From contig NC_079386.1 in the NCBI RefSeq assembly GCF_021018895.1, positions 18,868,052 to 18,932,051 of the forward strand: a stretch of DNA of 64,000 nt. The letters are read 5' to 3'. Of the stretch, positions 1-12,353 are shown piece after piece. How positions within the stretch are numbered: position 1 is the stretch's first letter; the number at the start of each line of letters is the position of its first letter. The position numbers were made by a program, and so were the translations under genes. Source of the stretch: Seriola aureovittata (taxonomy: Eukaryota; Chordata; Actinopteri; Carangiformes; Carangidae). The notes below the pieces were generated by a model, which saw only the letters and a list, made by a program, of their open reading frames with translations, was not told the DNA's origin and did not search any database.

Positions 1-1474
1 TTAGTTTTCTAATCCTCTTCCATATATGTTATGATCTTACTTCTTATTCTCTATTCTTTGCTGTTACATTTCCATTCTTGAGGGAGCAACTGTAACGTGA
101 CCTAATTTCCCCCTGGGGATCAATAAAGTACTCAGATTGTGATTGTGATTCAGATTCAGTCACTGTCCGTCTGTGGATGATCCAGAGAAACAGGAGATGT
201 TGCTTTGTGAGCTCTGAACGACAGATACGTCAAAGCCTGGAAACAAAGTGAAACTAATGGCTGCCGATCTAGAATCTGATTGGATGTCGGAGAGAAATGT
301 AAAACCACCGGTTTGGTCTCAGGGTGTAAATGTTTGTGTTTGTGTTTCCTCACGCCGACAGCGCCCTCGATCCATCTGTCTCCAGCCCCAGCAACACTCC
401 ACACTGTTGCCATAGCGACAGAGACCGTTAGACAATGCCGCCTGGTCCGCCCAACTGCAAGCACACAATTAGAAATACATATAATTCACATTTTACACAC
501 GTCACATCATAATTCACGCATTGGACGGCAAACACGGAGAGAAACAACCGGGGACGCTGAAATCTGATCTGAGAGTTTCTCCACGGCTGCAGCGACGAGA
601 CTGTTCAGTCTGCGGCGTCTGTTCTAGTTCAGACCGGCTGAAGTGTTTCTATACGTCGTCCACATCTCCTGTTTCCACACGCCTGTCTGAACATGAATTA
701 TATCAGCGGCAGAAGCAGAGGGCAGGATACTTGTCTTCTCTCCACTCCCCCTACATACTTTCTCTCAGTTTCTGTGAATCATTATTTCTTCTTTGCTTTC
801 TTCTTTCATGTTTAACTCACACAGCCTCGATTTTATTCTCTTCCTGTCTCCAGTTAAATTTCAGTTTCAGTTTCAAAACTATTTCTGTATGAATGAATGA
901 ATGAATGAGCCCATGAACATTAATTATTCATCCATCTCTCCCCCTTTTTTTGTCTTTTACTACTCAGAGAATGATGTTTGATTTGTTTTACTTTATTCAG
1001 AATAGGAACTGTGTGCATGAGTCTCCCTCTGAGCCACAACAGGTTAGTGAGTCAAATGTAAAGTAGAATCAGTCACAGCAGTTAGTCAGAAAAAAATGAA
1101 GTATATACAATAGATGTAAAACAGCACAATGCAGTTGGTGTAAAAATCACTTTCTGGTATCACAAACACACTGTTTATAATGGTTAATATCAGATATTTA
1201 TTGGTCTCTTTTGTTTGTGTGTACCTTAAAGGCACCAGATATGAAATATGTTATTCTTGGTATTTTTATTAAGGATAATTCTTATAATAAGGATACAATC
1301 ACTTTTGAAAACTTATGTCCAGATTTAAAAAAAAACTTACAGGAAAACATTTTTAAAGGAACAAACATTTATAAAATCAGAATTAATTTGTCATAAACAA
1401 CCTCAGACACAGTGAAAACACTGATGTGTGTTCACCTGTTCATTCAGAAATGGCAAAACAAAGAGATAAATTAC
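1..1474. other. gene-poor left flank
   Basis: No convincing coding exon was found here. Open frames at 156-464 and 521-892 have no family resemblance and no good splice context. The stretch 60-152 resembles the 3' tail of a fish LINE-like repeat. A short (ATGA)n run lies near 888-907. The rest is ordinary AT-rich sequence. Confidence 0.5.
60..152 (+). repeat. LINE-type 3' tail remnant
   Basis: The phrase AATTTCCCCCTGGGGATCAA followed by TAAAGTA and short TGTGATT repeats resembles the 3' end of dispersed fish retroelements, which end in a similar stem and a simple-sequence tail. Only the tail is visible; no reverse transcriptase is in the window. This is recognition from memory, not an alignment. 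Confidence 0.45.
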
Positions 1475-1555
1475 TGACCTCTCATAATCCAACAGCTGAC
1501 CCTGGCTCCATATACAGAACCAGGACAGCAGAACCAGGCTGACCCGGGTCAACAT
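1475..1555 (-). CDS. candidate first exon encoding a signal peptide
   Basis: On the minus strand an ATG at 1555 opens 27 codons beginning MLTRVSLVLLSWFCIW and ending LLDYERS, followed by a GTAATT donor at 1474. The first 18 residues look like a good signal peptide (one Arg, then a Leu/Val/Trp-rich core, then a Ser-Gln-Gly cleavage-type end). The exon length (81 nt, phase 0) fits a first exon of a secreted or membrane protein. Remaining exons would lie at lower coordinates or outside the window and I could not identify them. Upstream (1556-2100) the sequence becomes CpG-richer, with GACGTCA at about 1684, as expected for a promoter. No family could be assigned and a chance ORF is possible. Confidence 0.33.
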
Positions 1556-2327
1556 CTTCCTCCTTTAACCAGGAACACAAATACAGCCCACTCTGGTCCT
1601 GGTCCTGGTCCCTGTCCGGTTCTGGACAAAAGCACAAGCTAATATCCACCTTTGGCAGCGGTTTGAAACCTCATCTCAGCACGACGTCACGGAGCCGGTA
1701 CAAACGTCAAATGTCATTAAAAGTGAAGCAACTGGTGAAACATAAGAACGGATTAGCTAAAAAAAAAAAATACTTAAAATGTTGGAAACATATAATTAAA
1801 TTAGCGTTGAGGTGAAAATGGCCGTTAAATTCTTCTCCTCTGATGTTGAAATCGGTAAATGTCGAACGAACCCAAGTTTTCTGTCGTTAAAAACAAGCGG
1901 TAATTAAGATAAAGTTGTTACGGAGTTGAAAAAAAACCCGGTTTAATTCTTCGGTTCGTGTCGCGCGCGTTCGAATGTTCCGAGAACGTTGAGTTGGTTT
2001 TTAAAAACTGAGTCCTCGTGCACTCTGCGACTGGTGGCTGGAGCTCTAACGGTTGGTGTCGCGTGCCGGTAGAACCAGAGAAACCCGGGAGGAAGGGGGG
2101 AAGGGGGGGAAGGGGGGGGGGGGAGTGGGAGAGACGAGAGGAAGTTTGTTGTGAGATTTAAACAAACACAGATTTCTTTTTCATCATCACACACAAACTC
2201 TGTTGTGACTCAAACACAGATGGACCGTTGGCGTGTGTGACTGTGTGTTTGCATTCGTGTTGACTGAAAACAGCTTGAGCTCATTTGTCACGAAATTAAC
2301 TTACAAATGAAGCTAACAACATGTAAC

Positions 2328-2383
2328 CTGTCTGTCTGTCTGTCTGTCTGTCTGTATGTCTGTCTGCCTGTCTGTCTGTCTGT
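2328..2383. repeat. (TGTC)n microsatellite
   Basis: About thirteen tetranucleotide TGTC/TCTG copies with two interruptions (TATG, TGCC). Simple repeat with no gene nearby. Confidence 0.9.
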
Positions 2384-2599
2384 GTTTCCGTTACACTTGT
2401 AGCTGACATTCCTGGCTGACATCTTCACTGTAAAACGTCCCAATGTGTCATGACATCATGTTTATGTAAAGGCCCGAGGACACAAACTTAATGGAGGAGG
2501 AAGTCAGTGCATCCCACTGACGTCACGTTCACGCAGCTCAGGAGTAGTAGCAGTGGAACAAGAGAACCAGTGATAATCTGCAGGTGAAGAATCAGTAAA

Positions 2600-2720
2600 A
2601 GTAGCAATAACACAATGTAAAAATACAAATAAAAGTCCTGCATTTAAAACCCAACTCAGGTAAAAGTACACGAGTATTATCAGCAAAATGTACTCAAGTC
2701 AAATATTTGACCTCTTCTGT
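2600..2720. repeat. dispersed fish repeat with AAAAGTAC motifs
   Basis: The segment carries AAAAGTCCTGCATTTAAAAC, then GTAAAAGTACACGAGTATTA and AGCAAAATGTACTCAAG. The same phrases recur near 18825-18900 and 43210-43290 in this window, so this is one dispersed family. No coding capacity is visible. Confidence 0.55.
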
Positions 2721-2969
2721 CCTCGAACTGTTATTTGAATTAAACCATGTGAGACGTATCAAAAAGAAATTTCACTTTTGTGGGTATGCTAACAACTCAA
2801 AAACACCTGAGACACGACAAAAGACCCCGACCCGACACAATTTTAATGTAAAATCTAAATTTATAGGGAATTTGTAAGAAATTTGTAATTAGCTACAGCT
2901 GTGCGATAAAAAGAACAGAGTACAAGCTTACTAAGTTAAGTTCCACTACTGGTAGAAATAGTGGTATTA

Positions 2970-3481
2970 TTAAAGGTCCCATCCAGTGTAAAGGTCTGTG
3001 TCCATGTGTAGTGTGATTATAGATCAGCTCTAGCTTCTATATTAATACTGTGAAAGTATCAAAGCCTCAGTCCACAGAGAAATGCACACAGCCTGTATTC
3101 AGAAACTGAGCCTTAAAACCAGCCGTCAGGACTTCTGGAACTTTGTGATGTCACAACAAAGCAGTCACCAAGCCCCGCCCACCTGGACCCACCATCCAAA
3201 CCTTTGCAGGATTTGGTTTCTCTGAGTGTTTTTACCTGAAATCTGCTATATTTTTATTGGATCACTCAGAAATCAGTCAGCCAATCAGAAGAGAGGCTCA
3301 GAGCCTCCTCTCTTCTGATTGGCTCACCGACCTGTTGTTACTAGAGCTCCAGAGAGAAGCCTGAGAGAGGAGATGTAAAACTACACTAAGATGGTTTTTG
3401 GTTCTTAAAACCACAAATATATCTTCTTATGGATCAACACTTCAAATAAAACACAGAAGAAGAAGAAACATGGAGCTTTAA
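2970..3481 (+). mobile_element. MITE-like element, copy A (TTAA-bounded)
   Basis: A roughly 512-bp non-coding element starting TTAAAGGTCCCAT and ending CATGGAGCTTTAA, so imperfect terminal inverted repeats lie against TTAA. A second copy in opposite orientation lies at 59999-60363 and matches over more than 300 bp, including the phrase CAGCCGTCAGGACTTCTGGA. Copy A carries a near-perfect internal hairpin at 3280-3324 whose arms begin AGCCAATCAGAAGAGAGG. No ORF is present, so it would be non-autonomous. TTAA ends suggest a piggyBac-type target preference, but this is inference. Confidence 0.7.
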
Positions 3482-3773
3482 AAGTACAGAAGTTGGTGCA
3501 GTAACAGCTTCCTCCACCAGAGGGCAGCGAATATTACAATTAGCTCCATGTTGAAGACTGTGTGACAGGTTTGAGCAGCAGGGTGCAAATGTCTGTATTC
3601 ATCTCTCTCTCTCTTCAGTCCGTCCTACCTAACTCGACCACCCACACCTCTCTCCTACTGCGCTGCTCATCACTCAGTCTGGATTCAACAGCTCAGACAC
3701 ATCAGATGTCCCCGACCCCCCGTCTACCTGTCTGCCTACCCGTCTGTTTACCTGTCTGTCCTTCAACAACAAC

Positions 3774-6700
3774 ATGAAGAAACAAAAGAGACTTTGGTTT
3801 CTGCTCTGGGTGAGACATCAAACATCTGCTTTTACCTCTAAATTTATTAATGAGAAAGGAAGTGGATTTGCAAGAGAATGCAGCAAGATAGGTTGTGATT
3901 TTATGTATAATACTGAGAAGAAAAATTAGTGCAGCAACAGATGATTTTATTAAATCAATTTAATTTTTATGAATCCATATGAATCCAGATGTTTGTTTTT
4001 AAATGAAATGCTTTCTCTTATTTTTGTGTGCTCGAAAACAATTAATATAATTTAAAATAATAAAATAAAATGCTTCTTTACTGGCTAAAAATCTTTTGTA
4101 TATTATCGTTTACGTCTTATTTTGTCATTATGTGTTGGACAAATCTTCTCTTTTGTTCTCTGCTTTAAATCTGTCAAGCCAAATTAATGTTTTTATATCA
4201 CGTTGACTGCCTGTTTTTCCTTAAACACAGCAGCCCAGGTGTTTCTGAGGATGTGGTTGTGGAGGATCTGGTTACTGGATTATTTGTGTGTCATGTTCTT
4301 TCCAGGTGTGTGTTTGCTGTATTGGTCCGACATGTTGTTGGCACGACTTGGACAACAGAGAGTACGACTGCTGGCCTCTCGACGGACCCAACGATAGCAA
4401 CATGATCGAATGTGGAGGTGAGAAACTGATAACAGTCTGTGTTCATGTTTTATTGTGCACTCAGGCTTGTGATACTTGAATCTGCTTCAGTCGGTGTGAT
4501 TTTGATCAGATTTTATTGACAGGAATCAAACAATTTTTAGGGCCTTTAAGGTTGAAAAAGTTACGTTTAGTAATATAACCTGTAGAAATTCAGCCTGTAA
4601 CAAAAAGACGAACTGATGTACGACTCCAAATCCAGAAAAAGCAGAGCAGCTGGAAAATGTGAAATATAAACATTTAATGAAACGTTAACATTAAAAAAAT
4701 GTTGTTTTATTTGATCTTATATTTGTTTTTTTCGTTGTTGGTTTAAACTGACTTGCAGGAAGTACTGTACGACACTGTCAGTATCTGGATAATGACCTCA
4801 TCACAGTTTTTTAGCTTTTCTGTTTTCCCCACTCCGTCCACATTGTGATCAGATCTAAATATGCAAATTAAGTGGGCGTGGCTGCTTTGGTGTGTCTGTC
4901 GATTGTGTCGTCCAGGTCTGGAGATGGCCTGGGTGGTCCGTCCTCCTGAGGCCGTGAAGAGCGGCGAGGTGTTCAGCGTCACGTACTCGGTAACGGCCCA
5001 GGATTTTTTCTACCGGTGGGCCGTCGAAAACCACATCTTCACACACAGGTTAGTTTTAGATTGAGTTCAGACTGGACTTACACATTCTACTGGACTCTAA
5101 ACTGGTTCTTATCCCGATCTGAACTGGTCTGGCGGGTTTATGTGTTTAGCTCCATAGTAAACGCTGAAGCAGCTCGGAGGTTCTGCGAACATCACGACTG
5201 TCCGTCCAACTGGAAAGATGCAGACGGAGAAAACTGCTGCATTCATCATGCTAACATCCACTCCTGTCCACTGGGATACATGGTACAAACTTTCACTTTC
5301 ATTTATTTAAAATTTCCTTCAAAATATGATAATATAGATATTTAATTTTAATTAGCAGGTATTCATATAAACTCACTTTCAGACATCGGAGAGCATCTGC
5401 GGCCCCTGGATTCCTGACGATGGAAAAATCTTCACACACACCATCTCTACGTCCGGAAAGATGACCCAGACCAACTGGACTGCCAAGGTAAATTCATTTT
5501 ATCTGTATCTTAGTATGGACGAGTTTATTGCCGCTCAATCTGACAGCCAGAGAGCAAGGAGGATATGGTTTGCCTGAAAAGGAGCCACAGTGACAGTGAT
5601 ATGGAGAGTACTGATACGATTGGGGTTTTGCGCTGCAGATTTTGTCTCCAAACTCTGTCAAGGAGTTGTCAGAAAATACTAATCTCAAAGATTCTGATTA
5701 GCTTTTCTAGATAGAGAATAATGGATTAATCAATCATCAATACTGATGCCAATTAATAAGACTCATCATTAAACTTCCTACAGATTGCTCAACTTAAGCT
5801 TTTGTAGGGAAACACTCTAAAATTCAACTCCACCCATATGGCTTTGGTTACTTTTGTAAATTCAGGACCTGGTAATTGAGAACCTGCTAAACCCATTGCT
5901 CCATCTTGCAGGTGGTTTTGCTCCATGCTGGTTTAACCTCGCTCATCGCTCACATACGAGTTGGTCGCATGCAGGTTGCTCTGGAGGCCAAGAGCACCGT
6001 GCTGCCCGCTGTAGGTAGGTTATACCTGTGTATGTTGGTGTGGTGAAGGTCGTCGGTGACAGAGACTTCAGTGACCGCCGATGGTTGTATTTCCTCAATT
6101 ACTTTGTTTCAGAGTCTCTGCTTCAAACATAGTGTTGACATTAATGATAAAGAAGTAACTACTTAGTCCTCTTTTCTCCTCTGTAAGTTTGTGGTGATGG
6201 TGTCTGTGAGGAGGCGGAGCTTTGTTCCACCTGTCCAGCCGACTGTGGTGAATGCCCTATGACCCCGGCCACCAAGCTGGCCATCGGCCTGCCGCTCAGC
6301 CTGCTCTGCCTCTGCTTCATACTGACTGCTGTCGTAAGGATTCACTCGACACAACTCGCAGTAACCCACCAAATACTCAATATCAATCAATAAATAATCA
6401 GAGAATCTGTCCTGTGTAGTGGCTGCGGTACCAGAAACAGAAGCTGTTGTGGGACGAGAGTTGGATCATCGACTTCTCTACAATAAAACAAGGTACTGTC
6501 ACGATCCAGATCAAACCGGTTTGAACTGCTTGGAACTAGTTTCGTCAGATCTAAATCGGTCACTTGTGAGGGACATCGGTAAAACTGATGAATTGAGGTC
6601 TGAGACTTTTGAAACTGGTCTGAAGTTTCATTTTGTTGAATCTTCGTTTGAGTTGATGGAAGTAAATAGACCTTAAATTGAAGTTATTTCGTCAAACTAC

Positions 6701-9700
6701 AATCCCAAAGGTCAAGAATGAAGTTTCATGGAGGGAAGGAATCAAACTCAAGCTTTAGTTTTCTTCTTGACATTGGCCAGGTTGTTCCAAATGAATTCAT
6801 AATGCTGTTAAAAAAAAAAATTGTTGTTTATTGCTTTCTATAGATCAGGAAGCTCGGATGACCATGGGCAGTATAATGAGTGTGCCAGTGGGAAACAGTG
6901 ACAGTAACACCAGCTGTATAACTGCTCTCAGCTCATGTACGGGACAACCGGGAAACCGAAAAATACTGTTCACCTGCACCGGGATATAGTATGTTTGACT
7001 TCCTGTCTGTCCATTTAAACTCTATTTTTAACACTATGTGTCTATATAATGTTTAATATAAAATGTATAGTTTTGGGCATGTTATGTATTTACTAGAGAT
7101 TCAACAGCAGAGAAATATGTGTTTGAGTATGAGGGGAAAGAGAGGCAACAAAGATCTCAAACTGGGGAATGATAGGGACCGATACCTCCAGGTCAGCAGG
7201 GAAAGTCTACAGTGTTGATGGAGACGACTGGTTGGCGGATGTTTGGAAATATTAAAAGTAATTTTCCTCTTCAGTGACGGCAGGACGGTGGCAATCAAGA
7301 GGATTCATACAAAGACTTTCTCTCTGTCCAAAACCATCAGACAGGAAGTCAAACAAGTCAGGTAAGACGCTCATCATCCTTCTCCATTTAATAAAACCCT
7401 GTCATATTGCTCATCTGGTATTTCGGCTCTATTTTGTCTCGCTCTGACTTCAGGGAACTCGATCACCCCAACCTCTGTAAGTTTATAGGTGGGTGTGTTG
7501 AGGCTCCAAACGTTGCCATAGTGACAGAGTACTGCCCAAAAGGAAGCCTGAACGACGTTCTTCTCAATGACGAGATCCCTCTCAACTGGGGCTTCAGGTA
7601 AACTCTCAAACAGAAGGATGAGGATTTGGACTAAAAACAAAGAATTGAAATAGAAACACACCAGTTAACTGGGGTGATAAAAATAAACAATCTCCAGTTA
7701 AAGACATTCTGTGTTTGTCTGCCAGGTTTTCCTTCGCCACAGACATCGCCAGAGGAATGTCGTACCTCCACCAACACAGGATCTGTCACGGTCGACTCAA
7801 GTCTCTGAACTGTGTCTTAGATGACCGCTGGGTTTGTAAAATAACAGGTAATAACAAGGCTCCTAATTTTTAGGCTAAAATACAAACAATATAAAAATCC
7901 AGATAAAATTGGATTTTAGAAGAACTATTTTTATGGTTGACAAAGTCGTTAAAAAGTGTATTGCTTTGTTTTTACTTAATTTGTGGATCTCCAGTGCATA
8001 GTCAGTAGATTTGTTCAAACCGATCTGCCACAATTTTTTTTATTAAATCTTGGTATTTTGGGTGAAAATTACAAAAAAATCTAAAACTATTTATAAGATA
8101 TATTACCAGTAAACCTTCAGCTTTAAGATGTTTTTCTCACTTTTTGAGCGCGGTTGCTACTGGATCCCATTGACTCCAGTATATTTGAGCTAAACAATGC
8201 TAACCTCGCCATTAAAACTACAAACAAAAACAAAGGACAAGCGCCTCTGAGATTGTTTGACCTACTGCATAAATTTCCACAGACATTAAGGGCTGTTCTC
8301 TCTTATGTTTACAATGTCATGTCATGATTTGAAAGTTTTGTTTTCTGGTTTTGATTGACATGTGGTCTGTCCTGTCAGATTACGGTCTGTGGATGTATCG
8401 CAGGGATGACGGGGCGGAGCCTCTTTCCACCTATCAGCAGAGACTCTTGGAGGTGTACATGCCGCCAGAGTTTCATAACTCCAACATGGAGCCGACGCTG
8501 GCTGGAGACGTGTTTAGGTATCACACGTTAACTTGTTTTTGCCACTTCGGAGGACTATGCATTCACTTACAGTACATGAATTCCCTCCGACCTTGACCAT
8601 GACTATGACCTGCCGAACTCCAGCCTTTAATGTAACCTTACCTAGACCGAAAACCAAGTACTCAAATACACTAAAATGTAATGCCTTACCTTGTGGGTAA
8701 GTGTTTTATGTCCACAATGTGATGTAATACAAATATACACTCATCATCCTCTGTTTGTTTTCCCAGTTATTCCATCATTCTGCTGGAGATAGCCACTCGC
8801 AGCGACCCCGTCCCCGTAAGTCACAATCTGATTGGTTCACTAGCTGGTCCCACCACTGTCAGTCTGATGATGCGTTCATGTTTTTTGAATAAATAAATAA
8901 ATAATTTTCAGGCAGAGGAGTCTAATCTGGAGTGTGCCTGGTGTCCTCCTCTACCTGAACTGATCTCCAGTAAAGCTGACAACACCTGCCCATGTCCTGC
9001 TGACTACGTAGAGGTGTGTACACACTGTCTAATCTGCTTGTGCAATGTTTTAATGTTTACAGAATGAATTGCACTAATCTGCATGAAAGATGCCATACAA
9101 ATAATATTTGACTGACTGATTGATTGATGGATGATACAATGGTGTAAATTATATTTCTATAATTTGTTTGTATGCTAATTTGTTAGCTAGCATGATGAAT
9201 GATATTTGTGGGGGGTGACGTGTAAAACATGATTGGTTGTGAGATGACATAGTTTCTGCTTGGAAAACATTATCAGATTTTTGAAACCCTTCATCCTCTC
9301 CTTAAAGTATTTGTCATGGTGTTAAGACAACATTATTTAGAAATAAAAACTTATTGAAACAACAAAATCTAATTTAGTCCAAAGGGAAACTCAAATTTAT
9401 AAGAAAGAAATCTCGCCCTTACCTTTTCTGCTGCCTTTTGTCTTGTGTATGTGACCTTAGCTGATTCGAAGATGCCGCTCTCATAACCCCGCCCACCGAC
9501 CCACCTTTGAACAAATCAGGAAGTTTGTTCACCGAATCAACCCCGTCAAAGTCAGTCCGGTGGACATGATGATGAACCTGGTAATTACCTGCGGACATGG
9601 GGTTCATGACACACATTGTATCGTGTCGTATTATGTCATGTGTAGTTAAAATCACAGCTCACTGTAACATGCAGGTGCAACTCTCCGTTTCAGATGGAGA

Positions 9701-11683
9701 AGTACAGTAAACATCTGGAGGTGTTGGTGGCCGAGCGGACTCAAGACCTGATGCATGAGAAACAGAAAACTGACAGGCTGCTGTACAGTACGACACACAC
9801 ACCTGTCAATTATGATAGTTTGGTTACTAATGTGATTCATTTCTGTCCAACTCTGAAGTAAAACCGGCAACACAAAATGATTTATCCAAGAGTCATCTGT
9901 ATGCAGATGATACAGTTATCTAAACTGTTAACCAATCTCCTACCTGTGTTCCACAAACTGCAGTTATGATTTCACCAATTAAAATTAACCATAAATGCAT
10001 CACATTAAGAGCATTTCCTTAAACCTGTTTCTGTGCAATTTTTTTGGGGTTCCTATTCTGGGAAAAGTGTTTCCAACTTTTGACTGGTACTGTATATATC
10101 GCCGTTTGACCACAACTCTCATGTGAAAGACATTGTGTATCTCAAGATATTTCCAGGTTAAATGAAGGTTAACTAAAATAAAATAAGAATATTTGCATGT
10201 TTGTGTTGCAGGTATGCTTCCTAAGCAGGTAGCTGATGACCTGCGCCAGGGGAAACCGTTGCAGGCTCAGAGTTACGTCAGTGCCACCGTCTTCTTCAGG
10301 TAGAGGCAGAGAGAACTAACAACTGTCCGACTGACAGATCAAAAGTTTAGTGGTAGTCGTGATCTGCCAGTTTCAAAGAAGAAACATAGTCCCAGGAACG
10401 TTGGTGGTACTTTTACTTCAATAAAGGTTCTGAATACTCCACGTGTGTGCAGTGATATCGTGGGCTTTACCCAGCTGTCCAGCACCAGCACTCCCTACCA
10501 GGTTGTGGATTTCCTTAACAAACTCTACACAACATTTGACGACATCATCGACAACTACGACGTCTACAAGGTGGAAACCATCGGAGATGCCTGTGAGTTC
10601 CCTCAGTGTATTCCCTAACCCTTTAACCTAACCTAAGTCTAACCTAAACCCAAAAACCAAGTATTAAACCTCAAACAACAGTCTCCAAAAACTAAAACAA
10701 TCACCTCTCTATAACAAAAACAGATTTGTTGTTGTATCATTGTGTACGTGTGGTTGTTCAGACATGGTGGTGTCCGGCGTTCCCCAGGAAAATGGGATCC
10801 TCCACGCCTCAGAGATCGCCAGCATGGCTCTGGACCTGGTGGGCGTCTGTCGCACCTTCAGGATCCCTCACAAACCCAACATGCAGCTGCAGATACGAGG
10901 CGGGATACACTCCGGTACTCGCAGAGGCTGTCGGAAACTTTTTACAAATCTAAATAATATTATATTATTTAATCTAGTTTGCTTCTTTATTAATCTCTCT
11001 CTGTCTCTCGGTCCTTAGGTCCGGTGGTTGCAGGTGTTGTAGGGACGAAGATGCCTCGTTACTGTTTGTTCGGAGACACCGTTAACACAGCGTCTAGGAT
11101 GGAGTCCACCAGCCTGGGTAATTGGGTGACCAGTGGTTGTGGAGGACGCCTTAAGTGCTTTTATTCTTTCTCCTCATGGCTTAACGTTTACTATGACAGA
11201 TAAATTATTTCAAACAAGACTCAACTCCTTATCTTTTCATAGAAATGAACTGAAACTAATGGTAGAAATGTAAAAACCTGCCATTTCCAAAACTAAGTCG
11301 GTGTCTTTGCAGCCCTGAAGATCCAGTGCAGCTCCAGTGCATTTTACCTGCTGGAGGAGATCGGCGGATACGTGCTGGAGTGCAGAGGAATGCTGCAGGT
11401 CAAAGTGAGGCTCCCACCATGGATCAGCTCTGTCCACTGGGAGCACTGGGAGCTGCCCGGTAACACTCTGCCTCTGTCTTGTCTCTACCAGGGGAAAGGC
11501 GACATGGTGACTTACTGGTTGGCGGGGAAGAAGGTGTCTCTGGTCGCCAGGGACGTCAGCCCGGACACCAAGACGACCAAGCACGTCACCATGGAGATGG
11601 AGAAAGAGATGGAGAAAGAGCGGGAGCTGTATTCGTCCATGCCGGGGTTTCTGAACGACGATCTGCTCCTGGATCCGGCCTGA
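3774..11683 (+). CDS. receptor-type guanylate cyclase with short Cys-rich ectodomain
   Basis: Membrane enzyme expected to convert GTP to cGMP. Exons: 3774-3809, 4306-4417, 4916-5048, 5150-5282, 5383-5487, 5912-6014, 6188-6333, 6420-6492, 6844-6988, 7275-7361, 7454-7597, 7726-7847, 8379-8517, 8767-8815, 8912-9013, 9461-9580, 9694-9787, 10212-10299, 10453-10592, 10762-10914, 11019-11117, 11313-11404, 11492-11683. All phases match; total 2607 nt, 868 aa. The signal-like start [12 protein letters not shown] leads to a ~225-residue ectodomain ending in a [20 protein letters not shown] module, then a membrane helix (about 237-256). The kinase-homology domain has [13 protein letters not shown] for the HRD loop and DYG for DFG, so it is a pseudokinase. 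A coiled coil (584-614) precedes the cyclase domain: DIVGF (Asp645), KVETIGD (Glu685, Asp689), [12 protein letters not shown] (Cys757, Asn764, Arg768). Catalytic residues look complete. Exon 1 is the least certain part. The ectodomain is about half the natriuretic-receptor length, so no family symbol is given. Confidence 0.88.
11405..11491 (+). other. 87-nt stop-free intron (possible exitron) in the cyclase gene
   Basis: This segment begins GTGAGG after Gln-Val-Lys and ends CTCTACCAG before GGG AAA GGC. Removing it joins GMLQVK to GKGDMVTYW, which restores the usual guanylate cyclase C-terminal pattern. Its length is divisible by three and it has no stop in frame, so retention would add 29 residues (VRLPPW...SCLYQ). 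I treat it as an intron, though retention would give a translatable product. Confidence 0.8.
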
Positions 11684-12120
11684 CCCCCAAACTCTGAGTT
11701 CATCATTTGATTAGTTCTCTTCAGTCGTCATCCCTGTTTCTTCACATGTTGAAACGTTTGTATAATGTGTTATATGTTGTTGTATGTTGTTATATGTTGT
11801 TACATGTATCTGTCTATTATCTGTGATTAATCCACTGAACAACAGACTCCTGAACACGTCATCTTAACAACACATCATCATAATCGACAAAGATACTTTC
11901 AGTCTAATGTTTAAAGAAAGAAACAGTTTCTACGCAGTTGTTTCACATTAAAAGCCTATCACAGTCCATCACTTTAATGGTAGGGTTTTAATGTGAAACT
12001 GCCACAGGAAGTAGTTAGTTTCACTGATGGTTCCTTAAAAGGAACGAGGAAACGTGAACGAAGGGATGAACCAGGTCTTAATGAAAAAACACCAGAGAAC
12101 TGGTCGAAAAATCTCTGCTG

Positions 12121-12290
12121 GACTAAAGACTGGAAACTAAAAACTAAAGACTAGAGACTAAAGACTAGAGACTAGAGACTAAAGACTAGAGACTGGAGAC
12201 TAAAGATTAGAGACTAAAGACTAAAGATTAGAGACTAAAAACTAAAGATTAGAGACTAAAGACTAAAGACTGGAGACCAGAGACTATAAA
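12121..12290 (+). repeat. AGACTAAAG/AGACTAGAG minisatellite
   Basis: Degenerate tandem repeat of 7-8 bp units such as AGACTAAAG, AGACTAGAG and AGATTAGAG, about 20 copies, in the likely 3' UTR of the guanylate cyclase gene. Confidence 0.85.
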
Positions 12291-12347
12291 CTGCACAAAA
12301 ACAAATGAGTAAAACCATATATTGTTGTTCTTGTGTGGATTTATAAT

Positions 12348-12353
12348 AATAAA
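12348..12353 (+). promoter_or_regulatory. candidate polyadenylation signal of the guanylate cyclase gene
   Basis: AATAAA lies 665 nt after the stop codon and is followed by GT-rich sequence (GTCCGTGTCTGT at about 12372). It is the first good signal downstream on the plus strand. Confidence 0.45.

Noticed and set aside
4187..4405. Alternative frames before the cyclase exon 2 as signal sequence
   Set aside because: They are out of frame with the conserved exons; the in-frame extension meets a stop at 4246-4248, so the acceptor at 4305 is used.
5494..5688. Open frame on the minus strand inside a cyclase intron
   Set aside because: No motif, no splice context; the intron contains only repeat-like text.
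11372..11683. Continuous open frame through the last two cyclase exons taken as one exon
   Set aside because: The 87-nt middle has canonical splice sites, and its removal restores the family sequence [13 protein letters not shown].
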